DNA from: JAIOTG01 sp964644045
Lineage (GTDB): Bacteria > Patescibacteriota > Patescibacteriia > Patescibacteriales > JAGXOH01
NCBI GenBank assembly: GCA_964644045.1
Contig: CAZXUK010000001.1
Span: forward strand, 1-64,000
Reading direction: 5' to 3'
Length of the DNA stretch: 64,000 nucleotides
Shown: in pieces, positions 1-6,735 of the stretch
How positions within the stretch are numbered: the first letter of the stretch is position 1
Layout of the letters: every line of letters begins with the position of its first letter
Made by a program: the position numbers and the translations under genes
The notes under the pieces: generated by a model
What the model was told of the DNA's origin: nothing
The model's input: the letters and a program-made list of their open reading frames with translations, nothing else
The model's database searches: none

Positions 1-55
1 GGGAAACCCCACGTGGTCCTAAGCCACGCGCGTCTACCAATTCCGCCACACCCGC
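1..55 (-). tRNA. tRNA-Leu(UAG), 3' end outside window
   Basis: The reverse strand starts with a typical leucine tRNA acceptor and D-arm (GCGGGTGTGGCGGAATTGGT). It is followed by an anticodon stem CGTGG/CCACG around a loop carrying TAG, so it reads CUA codons. The variable arm begins, and the T-arm and 3' end lie beyond base 1. The acceptor stem therefore cannot be checked. Confidence 0.9.
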
Positions 56-235
56 CTTTTCATGTATCATGTAACATATAACACGTAACATGTAATACTT
101 GTTTGTATTTTAAATTCTTTTTTTAGTTTAACTTATTGGGCTATTCTGTCAATTTTGTGTATTAGTCCAATTCATTTTGTTACTTTTCTTTCTTAATTTC
201 GTTTGATAAAATATAATTATTAAAAAATAAAATCT

Positions 236-1117
236 ATGAACAAAAAAAATTTAATCTCTATTGCCCTAACAGTCTTAATCGCCTCCGTCTTGATTATTGG
301 TGGGACTTATGCAATCAAAAGAATACAAACAACCGACACAAAAACTCCCGAATCCGATAATAATAAAGAAAGCATAGATGAATCCCGGCTAAACACGGTT
401 AAAAACCACATCCGGGACAACATCTCCGAACTTTCTCCGAAAGAAGAAAAATTGGGCGGCAGTTTCTATGTCACCAATATTGAATTCTTGGACGATTCCT
501 CGGCAATGGTGGAATACGAGGACGGGCATAACGCCTATACCGCCAAAGCCGAATTCAGCCTCACTCCCGACGAAGAGGTTACAATAAATTCTTTTGAATT
601 GGCAGAAGAAAATAATGATAATGCCAAAGTTGAAAACCACATTCGGGACAACATCTCCGAACTTTCTCCGAAAGAAGAAAAATTGGGCGGCAATTTCTAT
701 GTCACCAATATTGAATTCTTGGACGATTCCTCGGCAATGGTGGAATACGAGGACGGGCATAACGCCTATACCGCCAAAGCCGAATTCAGCCTCACTCCTG
801 ATGAAAAGGTTATAATAAATTCTTTTGGATTATTAGAGGGCTCCAAGGATGAACTTTCGGAAGAAGTGAACTTCTCCGAAACCGGAAATCTGACACGCAA
901 GGGAGAAAATTGGCAACTCGTATATGAAAAGTCGGGCCAACCCGCCTTAACCGCCAAGCTCAAATTCACTGAACAAAGCCGATGTATCAACACCCCGGAA
1001 ACGGAAGAAAGCATCTCCTGTTCTCAAATATCCTGGGAACAAGGAGCACGAGCCACTGTTAACGGAATCAAGGACAACTCCGCAGTAGAGGTGATATTAA
1101 TAGTGTTTAAAAAATAA
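236..1117 (+). CDS. Membrane-anchored extracytoplasmic protein with tandem repeat
   Basis: I do not recognise a family. The 293-residue product starts with a short basic stretch and one hydrophobic segment at about residues 6-27, read as a signal anchor. The rest is acidic and polar and presumably outside the membrane. Residues 55-131 and 132-205 are two nearly identical copies of one module. A third, diverged module with a similar end (LTAKLKF) follows at about residues 215-255. Two cysteines near 250-265 could pair. A -10-like TATAAT lies just upstream (212-217), but I see no well-spaced -35. The gene stands alone, so no pathway can be inferred. It may be a surface or binding protein, but that is a guess. 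Confidence 0.8.
   Translation: MNKKNLISIALTVLIASVLIIGGTYAIKRIQTTDTKTPESDNNKESIDESRLNTVKNHIRDNISELSPKEEKLGGSFYVTNIEFLDDSSAMVEYEDGHNAYTAKAEFSLTPDEEVTINSFELAEENNDNAKVENHIRDNISELSPKEEKLGGNFYVTNIEFLDDSSAMVEYEDGHNAYTAKAEFSLTPDEKVIINSFGLLEGSKDELSEEVNFSETGNLTRKGENWQLVYEKSGQPALTAKLKFTEQSRCINTPETEESISCSQISWEQGARATVNGIKDNSAVEVILIVFKK
398..841 (+). repeat. Tandem in-gene duplication, 231 bp period
   Basis: The second copy starts exactly 231 bases (77 codons) after the first. The copies are almost identical at DNA level over about 180 bases, including synonymous positions. This points to a recent duplication or ongoing homogenisation rather than an old domain repeat. Divergence is concentrated at the ends of the units. 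Confidence 0.9.
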
Positions 1118-1282
1118 TCCCCAAAAAAGAGTTTTTCTCAAACGATTTTTTGGTGAAAAAATACATACTATATAAAATCGGTTTTAAATAATTATCACTT
1201 TTTAATTTCATTTTTATCCCTATTGGGTCCGGAAATAAAATGAAAAGGATTTAAATTTAAAATACAAAAATCAAAAGAAAAC

Positions 1283-1310
1283 AAAAGAGCGAAAAAATTC
1301 CGCTCTTTTT
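1283..1310. terminator. Rho-independent terminator
   Basis: A 9-bp stem AAAAGAGCG/CGCTCTTTT encloses a 9-base loop, with A and T tracts on both sides, so it could act in both directions. It sits between the repeat-protein gene and the next promoter. Confidence 0.75.
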
Positions 1311-1313
1311 GTA

Positions 1314-1343
1314 TTGCCCAAAACTTTCTAAATATGTTATAAT
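1314..1343 (+). promoter_or_regulatory. Sigma-70 type promoter for the DUF4870-like gene
   Basis: TTGCCC at 1314-1319 and TATAAT at 1338-1343 are separated by 18 bases, about 35 bases before the start codon at 1378. Confidence 0.6.
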
Positions 1344-1377
1344 CTAACTAATTAAAATTAATAAATTAAAAGATCAT

Positions 1378-1701
1378 ATGCCTAAATCAAAAAAAGAGAC
1401 AAGCAGCCAGAAAAACAAATTGGATGTGGAAGTTAATAAGGCAGTTGCTTCCCTTTCTTATGTTTGGATTTTATTTTTAATCCCCTTGCTTCTAAAAAGA
1501 AAATCCGAATTCACCCAATTTCACGCCAAACAAGGAATGATTCTCTTCCTGCTTAGCTTTCTGACCATTATTCCCCTTTTGGGACAAATAATATTCTTCA
1601 TTCTTTTAATTGTCTCTGTAGTTAGTATAGTCAAGGTGATTAACGGAGAATGGTGGAAAATCCCTTTTATCTACGAATGGAGCACTAAATTCAATATCTA
1701 A
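1378..1701 (+). CDS. Small membrane protein, Tic20/DUF4870-like
   Basis: The 107-residue protein has a charged, lysine-rich N-terminus (about 20 residues). Three hydrophobic segments follow at roughly 27-40, 53-72 and 75-92. The sequence FTQFHAKQGMILF between the first two is the typical signature of the DUF4870/Tic20-like family of small membrane proteins, whose role is not settled. Its own promoter lies upstream. It is followed after 86 bases by ppsA on the same strand, with no terminator seen between them. Confidence 0.7.
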   Translation: MPKSKKETSSQKNKLDVEVNKAVASLSYVWILFLIPLLLKRKSEFTQFHAKQGMILFLLSFLTIIPLLGQIIFFILLIVSVVSIVKVINGEWWKIPFIYEWSTKFNI

Positions 1702-1787
1702 AACACAAAAAAATTACAAATTACAAATTAAAAATTTTAATTTTATTTTTTATTATATTCTAAAATCTAAACACTAAATTCAAACTT

Positions 1788-4181
1788 ATGTCCACCTTTA
1801 TCAAGTTCTTTAACCAACTCTCAATTAAGGATGTTCCGCAAGTGGGGGGGAAAAACGCTTCCCTGGGAGAAATGTATCAAAACCTCAAAAAAAGCGGGGT
1901 TTTAGTGCCTAACGGCTTTGCTACTACGGCCCGAGCTTATGATTTCTTTATGGAAGAGGCGGAACTTAAGAAAAAAATCCGCCAAGCCCTCAAAGGTCTG
2001 GACACCGGCAATGTTAATGATTTGTTTAAAAAAGGAGAAAAAGTAAGAAATCTTATCTTGGCGGCGGAAATCCCGGAAAAATTGGAAAAAGAAATATATG
2101 AAGCTTACAAAAAATTATCCAAAGAGTCCGGGGTAAAAAATTTGGATGTGGCAGTTCGCTCCTCGGCCACAGCCGAGGATCTGCCCGACGCCTCTTTTGC
2201 CGGCCAACAAGAAACTTATTTAAACATTAAAGGAGAAAAAGAATTACTATCCGCAATCCGTAAATGCATTGCTTCTCTTTTTACCAATCGGGCGATCTCT
2301 TACCGGGAAGACAAGGGTTTTGACCATTTTGATATTGCCCTGTCCGTAGGAGTGCAAAAAATGGTGCGCTCGGACAAGGCTTCAAGTGGCGTAATGTTCA
2401 CTCTGGATACCGAATCCGGATTTAAAAATGTGGTTTTGGTTAATTCCATTTACGGTTTGGGAGAAAATATCGTTCAAGGAAAAGTCAATCCCGATGAATT
2501 CTGGGTATTCAAACCCACTGAATCAATTATTTCCAGATCAATCGGCACTAAAAGCATTAAAATGATCTACAACAAAGACCCCAAAAAACCCACTAAAGAT
2601 GTAAAAGTTTCTCCTCGGGATCAGGGGAAACAATCCATAACCGACGAACAAGTTATTAAACTGGCTGATTGGGCCATAAAAATTGAAAAGCACTATGGCA
2701 AGCCCATGGATATAGAATGGGCCTTGGACGGACCGGAAAATCAACTCTATATCATCCAGGCAAGACCGGAAACCGTAAACAGCGTCCGCGATCAGAATGT
2801 AATAAAAAGATACAAACTGGAAAAAAGCGGAGAGGTTATAACCACCGGGCAAAGCGTGGGGGACAAAATCGGCTCCGGAGTAGCTAACCGTATAATGAAT
2901 CTAAAAGATATAAAAAACTTTAAAAAAGGTGAGGTTCTGGTGACAAATATGACTGACCCTGACTGGGAGCCGATTATGAAAATCGCCTCAGCCATTGTAA
3001 CTGACAAAGGAGGCAGAACCTGCCATGCAGCTATAGTTTCCCGGGAACTGGGTATTCCTTGTATAGTGGGAACCCAAGATGTAAGTCAAAAAATTAAAGG
3101 AAAACAAAAAGTAACCGTAGATGCTTCACAGGGTGAAACCGGATATATTTATAAGGGTGAACTTCCTTTTAAGGTAATCAAACACAATATCAAAAATCTT
3201 AAAAAACCCAAAACCAATATGATGATGAATGTGGGTTCTCCGGACCTGGCTTTTCCCGCCTCCTTTATTCCCAATGACGGAATCGGCTTGGCTCGCTTGG
3301 AATTCATTATTAACAACCATATCAAAGCCCATCCCTTGGCTCTCCTGGATTACAAAAAATTAAAAAACAAAAAACTAAAAAAAGAAATTGACGAGGTAAC
3401 CGAGGGCTTTAAAGATAAAAAAGAATTTTTTATCCAAAAATTAAGCGAAGGAGTGGCCACGATCGCCGCCTCGGTTTACCCCAAGGATTGTATTGTCAGA
3501 TTATCCGACTTCAAATCCAATGAATATGCCAACCTCTTGGGAGGAGAAGAATATGAACCTCAAGAGTCTAACCCTATGCTCGGCTGGAGAGGAGCGAGTC
3601 GTTATTATTCTCCCCAATTCCTGCCCGCCTTTGAAATGGAGTGCGCCGCCCTAAAAAGAGTTAGAGAGGACTTGGGGCTTAATAATCTGAAAATAATGGT
3701 TCCTTTCTGTCGAACCGTGGAAGAAGGTAAAAAAGTTAAGCAAATTATGGCCCGCAACGGCTTAAAACAAGGCAAAAACAATCTGGAAGTTTATGTTATG
3801 GCGGAGATCCCTACCAATATAATTCTGGCGGAGAAATTTGCAAAGGAATTTGACGGTTTCTCTATCGGTTCCAATGATCTAACTCAGCTTACCCTGGGAA
3901 TTGACCGGGACGCCGGAACTTCTCTTGATATAGCGGGAGCTTCCAATGAAAAAAACGAATCGGTAAAAACTTTGATCAATGATCTAATAAAAGTGGCTCG
4001 CAAAACCAAAACCAAAGTGGGGATATGCGGCCAAGCACCGAGTGATTTTCCCGACTTTAATGAATTCTTGGTGGAGTGCGGCATAGACAGTATTTCCCTG
4101 ATCCCGGCCACGGTTATCAAAACCACCCAAATCGTTAATAAAACCGAAGCCAAGCTAAAAAGAAAGAAAAAGAAAAAATAA
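1788..4181 (+). CDS. ppsA: Phosphoenolpyruvate synthase
   Basis: The protein (797 aa, usual length for the family) makes PEP from pyruvate and ATP with release of AMP and phosphate, a gluconeogenic step in the cytosol. The ATP-grasp-like pyruvate/PEP-binding domain comes first, with RSSATAED at 124-131. The mobile phosphohistidine domain follows with GGRTCHAAIVSRELG and the acceptor His near 413. Last comes the PEP-binding barrel, ending with GICGQAPSD and its catalytic Cys near 747. The GQAP ending and the AMP-forming domain order favour PEP synthase over pyruvate phosphate dikinase. The C-terminus is very lysine-rich. A terminator follows directly. Confidence 0.95.
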   Translation: MSTFIKFFNQLSIKDVPQVGGKNASLGEMYQNLKKSGVLVPNGFATTARAYDFFMEEAELKKKIRQALKGLDTGNVNDLFKKGEKVRNLILAAEIPEKLEKEIYEAYKKLSKESGVKNLDVAVRSSATAEDLPDASFAGQQETYLNIKGEKELLSAIRKCIASLFTNRAISYREDKGFDHFDIALSVGVQKMVRSDKASSGVMFTLDTESGFKNVVLVNSIYGLGENIVQGKVNPDEFWVFKPTESIISRSIGTKSIKMIYNKDPKKPTKDVKVSPRDQGKQSITDEQVIKLADWAIKIEKHYGKPMDIEWALDGPENQLYIIQARPETVNSVRDQNVIKRYKLEKSGEVITTGQSVGDKIGSGVANRIMNLKDIKNFKKGEVLVTNMTDPDWEPIMKIASAIVTDKGGRTCHAAIVSRELGIPCIVGTQDVSQKIKGKQKVTVDASQGETGYIYKGELPFKVIKHNIKNLKKPKTNMMMNVGSPDLAFPASFIPNDGIGLARLEFIINNHIKAHPLALLDYKKLKNKKLKKEIDEVTEGFKDKKEFFIQKLSEGVATIAASVYPKDCIVRLSDFKSNEYANLLGGEEYEPQESNPMLGWRGASRYYSPQFLPAFEMECAALKRVREDLGLNNLKIMVPFCRTVEEGKKVKQIMARNGLKQGKNNLEVYVMAEIPTNIILAEKFAKEFDGFSIGSNDLTQLTLGIDRDAGTSLDIAGASNEKNESVKTLINDLIKVARKTKTKVGICGQAPSDFPDFNEFLVECGIDSISLIPATVIKTTQIVNKTEAKLKRKKKKK

Positions 4182-4197
4182 AACCAAAAAAAGAAAA

Positions 4198-4228
4198 AAA
4201 CCGTTTATTAAAAAATAAACGGTTTTTT
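4198..4228. terminator. Terminator between convergent ppsA and tsaD
   Basis: The stem AAACCGTTTATT/AATAAACGGTTT has a 4-base loop and is bordered by A and T runs. It can serve both convergent genes. Confidence 0.8.
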
Positions 4229-4276
4229 AGTATTTTATTTCATCTTTTACGCGCTGAACAAAATTATATAAAAAAA

Positions 4277-5524
4277 TTAAAGTTCCAAATTAGGGTTAAC
4301 TTTTATTTTTCTCCAGTCTATAAAATCTTTATCTCGGGCTCGGAAATATCCGGCAGCCGCCACCATGGCGGCATTGTCCGTGGTATATTCCAGGTCCGGA
4401 ATAAAAACCTTAAAATTTTCCTTATCGGCCCTGTCTTGAAGCTGTTGACGCAACTCCCGGTTAGCTGATACCCCGCCGGCAATCATTATATTGCTTACCG
4501 AATACTCCCGCGCCGCTTTTAGGGTTTTACTAACCAAAACATCCACCACTGCCTCCTGAAAGGCATAGCAATACTCCGAAATTTTCTTCTTCCAGTTGGA
4601 ATCTTTTTCTATTTTATAAAGAATAGAAGTTTTAAGGCCGGAGAAGGAAAAATCAAAATTAGACTCACGAATCATGGGGCGGGGAAATTCTATTTCAGGC
4701 TCGCTCTTAAACTTTTGTGCATATTGAGAAATTACCGGGCCTCCGGGATAGCCGATCTCCAAAAGTTGGGCCGCTTTATCAAAGGCTTCGCCGGCGGCAT
4801 CGTCTCGCGTGTCTCCTATTAACTCATATTTACCATGATCTTTCATTAATATAATCATGGTGTGCCCGCCGCTTACGGTTAAAATGATTGAGGGGAAGAT
4901 ATCGGAAATCGGAAATTGGAAATTGGAAATTGGGCCAATGAAGTTGGCGTAAATGTGACCTTCAATATGATTTACACCGATTAATGGAACACCCCAAGCA
5001 AAAGCCAAAGACTTAGCTGTCTCTACGCCGGTCATAAGAGAAGTTATAAGTCCGGGCCCTTGAGTTACGGCAATGGCATCAACCTCTCCTAACCTTCCCT
5101 TGTTAGAGGGAGGAACCTCATCTTTTGATAAAACCTCCTCTGATCCCTTTTTGTTAAGGGGAGGAACCTTTTCAGCCCCCCTCCTTAACAAGGAAGGGTT
5201 AGAAGTGGTCTTCTTGCTTTCCTTATCGCACCCCCTCTTATTCTCCCCCTCGGAGAGGGGGAGAAACTCATTTTTTCCCCTCCTTGACAAGGAGGGCTTA
5301 GGGGAGGTTTTTATCCCGGCTTTTTTTAAAGCCTCGTTAACTACCGGTAAAATATTTAAAACATGTTCCCGAGCGGCCACTTCCGGCACTACTCCGCCGT
5401 ATTTTTTATGTATTTCAACTTGCGAAGAAACCAGATTAGATAAAACCTTAACTTTATCGCCCCTACCCCCTACCACGGAAGCGGCGGTTTCATCACAGCT
5501 GGTCTCAATTCCCAAAATTTTCAT
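4277..5524 (-). CDS. tsaD: tRNA threonylcarbamoyladenosine transferase TsaD with 75-residue insert
   Basis: TsaD transfers the threonylcarbamoyl group to A37 of ANN-decoding tRNAs, together with TsaB and TsaE. The N-terminal MKILGIETSCDETAASVV, the metal-binding HIEGH, the VSGGHT phosphate loop and the late GGVSANRELR motif are all present. The protein is 415 aa against about 340 for the family. The excess is a low-complexity block at residues 73-147, between the helix ending KKAGIK and the conserved VDAIAVTQGPG. That block is built from a genomic repeat family (separate entry). A second small insert near residue 200 (SNFQFPIS) comes from AATTGGAAATT-type repeats. Reading frame and active-site motifs are intact, so the enzyme is probably functional with a surface loop. 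Confidence 0.95.
   Translation of the reverse strand: MKILGIETSCDETAASVVGGRGDKVKVLSNLVSSQVEIHKKYGGVVPEVAAREHVLNILPVVNEALKKAGIKTSPKPSLSRRGKNEFLPLSEGENKRGCDKESKKTTSNPSLLRRGAEKVPPLNKKGSEEVLSKDEVPPSNKGRLGEVDAIAVTQGPGLITSLMTGVETAKSLAFAWGVPLIGVNHIEGHIYANFIGPISNFQFPISDIFPSIILTVSGGHTMIILMKDHGKYELIGDTRDDAAGEAFDKAAQLLEIGYPGGPVISQYAQKFKSEPEIEFPRPMIRESNFDFSFSGLKTSILYKIEKDSNWKKKISEYCYAFQEAVVDVLVSKTLKAAREYSVSNIMIAGGVSANRELRQQLQDRADKENFKVFIPDLEYTTDNAAMVAAAGYFRARDKDFIDWRKIKVNPNLEL
5084..5308 (-). repeat. In-frame cluster of palindromic repeats inside tsaD
   Basis: On the plus strand the block holds about four degenerate copies of a palindromic unit. Examples are CTAACCTTCCCTTGTTAGAG and CCCCTCCTTGACAAGGAGG followed by CTTAGGGGAGG. 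The same family occurs in gaps near 8727, 48430, 53268-53500 and 54594. Its translation gives recurrent strings such as PSLLRRG, PPLNKKG and NKGRLGEV. The block contains no stop codon and keeps the tsaD frame. Confidence 0.85.
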
Positions 5525-5740
5525 CTTGACTAATTTATAAATAATGTTTATACTATTTTTAGTATTAACATAAATATTTAAAAAAATCCATCCCGGCTAA
5601 GGGATGATTTATTTTTAGCAAAGGAAAGGAATATTGGATTCTTCCATTAGGGGCGCACAAGCATTCCGGTAAGAACAATAAAATTCATTATTCAATTCCA
5701 AATACTAAATTCATTATTCGTAATTCATAATTTCAATAAT

Positions 5741-5816
5741 GGCCCGTTCGTCTAGTGGTTAGGACGCCAGGTTTTTCAGCCGGAGGCTGACCACCCTCTG
5801 GGTGGCATCCTGATAA
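5741..5816 (+). pseudogene. 5' half of a broken tRNA-Glu with hairpin insert
   Basis: The acceptor 5' strand GGCCCGT, the D-arm and the anticodon 5' arm of tRNA-Glu are intact. The anticodon loop is interrupted by about 30 bases that form two perfect mini-hairpins, TCAGCC-GGA-GGCTGA (5776-5790) and CCACCC-TCT-GGGTGG (5791-5805). The tRNA sequence resumes with CATCCTG and then stops matching at about 5813. The missing 3' part, with the complementary acceptor strand ACGGGTC, lies about 430 bases downstream (6195-6273). The preceding gap (5525-5740) holds only a CATCCC/GGGATG hairpin near 5590 and AT-rich filler. Confidence 0.75.
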
Positions 5817-5831
5817 CATAAATATTATTTA

Positions 5832-6083
5832 ATGTGGCACGTATACTTATTAAAAAGTAAGATTAATAACAAATATACTTATATAGGCTACACAGATAAT
5901 TTAAAGAAAAGGCTCGGAGAACACAATCAAGGCAAAACAAAATCTATCAAACACAAAATTCCTTTCAAATTAGTATATATAGAAACATACTGCGATAAAG
6001 CTATAGCCAGAAAGAGAGAGATAGAATTAAAAAACAACAGTTTTAAGAAAAAAGAATTGTTCGAAAGATTGAATATTATATAA
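5832..6083 (+). CDS. Small GIY-YIG nuclease family protein
   Basis: The 83-residue protein is a minimal GIY-YIG domain of the UvrC/URI type. The diagnostic pair of motifs is MWHVYLLKS near the start and YTYIGYTDNLKKRLGEH around residues 15-32. It continues with a conserved FKLVYIE strand and a basic C-terminal helix with KREIELK. Such free-standing domains are predicted DNA endonucleases, and their cellular role is mostly unknown. It lies between the two halves of a broken tRNA-Glu and only 3 bases before an intact tRNA-Glu. This suggests, but does not prove, a mobile or homing-type origin. Confidence 0.85.
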   Translation: MWHVYLLKSKINNKYTYIGYTDNLKKRLGEHNQGKTKSIKHKIPFKLVYIETYCDKAIARKREIELKNNSFKKKELFERLNII

Positions 6084-6086
6084 TAT

Positions 6087-6158
6087 GCCGCCATCGTCTA
6101 GTGGTTAGGACGCCAGGTTTTCATCCTGGTAACCGGGGTTCGATTCCCCGTGGCGGTA
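6087..6158 (+). tRNA. tRNA-Glu(UUC), intact
   Basis: A full cloverleaf is present. The acceptor GCCGCCA pairs with TGGCGGT (first pair G-U) and the anticodon stem is CCAGG/CCTGG. The loop TTTTCAT has anticodon TTC, and the T-arm CCGGGGTTCGATTCCCCG is normal. There is no encoded CCA. It is the only complete glutamate tRNA in the cluster. Confidence 0.95.
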
Positions 6159-6194
6159 CTAATAAACATCTTCTTTAATTATCTTTTTGTCAGA

Positions 6195-6273
6195 AGACCA
6201 GGTTTTTCAGCCAGAGGCTGACCACCCTCTGGGTGGCATCCTGGTAACCGGGGTTCGATTCCCCTACGGGTCA
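6195..6273 (+). pseudogene. 3' half of a broken tRNA-Glu with hairpin insert
   Basis: The sequence starts with the anticodon 5' arm (ACCAGG). It carries the same two-hairpin insert as the 5' half (here with loop AGA), then has a normal CATCCTGG, variable loop, T-arm and acceptor 3' strand ending CTACGGGTCA. That acceptor strand pairs with GGCCCGT at 5741-5747, not with anything nearby upstream. About 47 bases (CCAGG through CCTG) are shared as a direct repeat with the 5' half. Confidence 0.7.
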
Positions 6274-6660
6274 CAAATAAAAAGGTGTCACGAAGTGGCA
6301 TCTTTTTTATTTGTGTCCTATGGGGATGAGAACCCCTGATAACCAAAGGTAATAGGCAAACAAAGAGATAAAAATACAAAAAAACTTTAGAGAGCAAAGT
6401 CTAAGCGGTGAGATTTTCATCCAGCCCTTCCCCAAGAAGGGCTGGGCCCCTACGGGTCACAAATAAAAAGGTGTCACGAAGTGGCATCTTTTTTATTTAG
6501 CTCCTACGGGGATGAGAACCCCTGATAACCAAAGGTGGAAAGAGAAATTAATTTAAATAAATTTGAAAAAGGTTTTAAAATCCAACTAAGCGGTGAGATT
6601 TTCATCCAGCCCTTCCCCAAGAAGGGCTGGGCCCCTACGGGTCACAAACAAAAAAACTGG
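6260..6660 (+). repeat. Tandem 186-bp units built on tRNA-Glu 3' ends
   Basis: The gap 6159-6735 is filled by a partly degenerate tandem array. Each unit starts with the tRNA-Glu tail CCCCTACGGGTCAC. A terminator-like hairpin (GGTGTCAC/GTGGCATC plus T run) and an inverted T-arm-like GGGGATGAGAACCCC follow. The unit closes with CTAAGCGGTGAGATTTTCAT and a hairpin CCAGCCCTTC/GAAGGGCTGG. Tails occur at about 6260, 6448 and 6632. Terminator copies occur at 6284 and 6470, and CTAAGCGG copies at 6401 and 6586. The last copies look like tRNA-Glu remnants with a large internal deletion. Confidence 0.75.
6279..6309 (+). terminator. Terminator after tRNA-Glu copy
   Basis: The hairpin GGTGTCAC/GTGGCATC has a GAA loop and two wobble pairs. 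It is flanked by AAAAA and TTTTTT. An identical copy lies at 6465-6495. Confidence 0.65.
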
Positions 6661-6682
6661 TCCTTAAAGAATCAGTTTTTTG
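6650..6682. terminator. Terminator at end of tRNA-Glu repeat array
   Basis: The stem AAAAACTG/CAGTTTTT with flanking A and T runs closes the array upstream of the convergent isomerase gene. Confidence 0.6.
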
Positions 6683-6685
6683 TAT

Positions 6686-6705
6686 GAACATACCATGGTA
6701 TGTTC
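6686..6705. other. Perfect 20-bp palindrome with extra half-site
   Basis: GAACATACCATGGTATGTTC is a perfect inverted repeat. The half-site GGTATGTTCAAT is repeated once more immediately downstream. Its shape suits a dimeric regulator, but it lies behind the 3' end of the isomerase gene and has no promoter next to it. Confidence 0.5.
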
Positions 6706-6735
6706 AATGGTATGTTCAATGCTTATTTATAAAAA

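Noticed and set aside
5073..5540. 155-codon plus-strand frame opposite tsaD
   Set aside because: It is created by the palindromic repeats on the antisense strand. tsaD is clearly the real gene.
5741..6273. Group I intron in tRNA-Glu
   Set aside because: Most of the 430 bases are a GIY-YIG gene and a complete second tRNA. I see no P/Q/R/S core elements, and the hairpin insert is only about 30 bases.
6179..6397. 72-codon minus-strand frame over the tRNA-Glu remnants
   Set aside because: It is the antisense translation of tRNA fragments and the hairpin insert, a common artefact.
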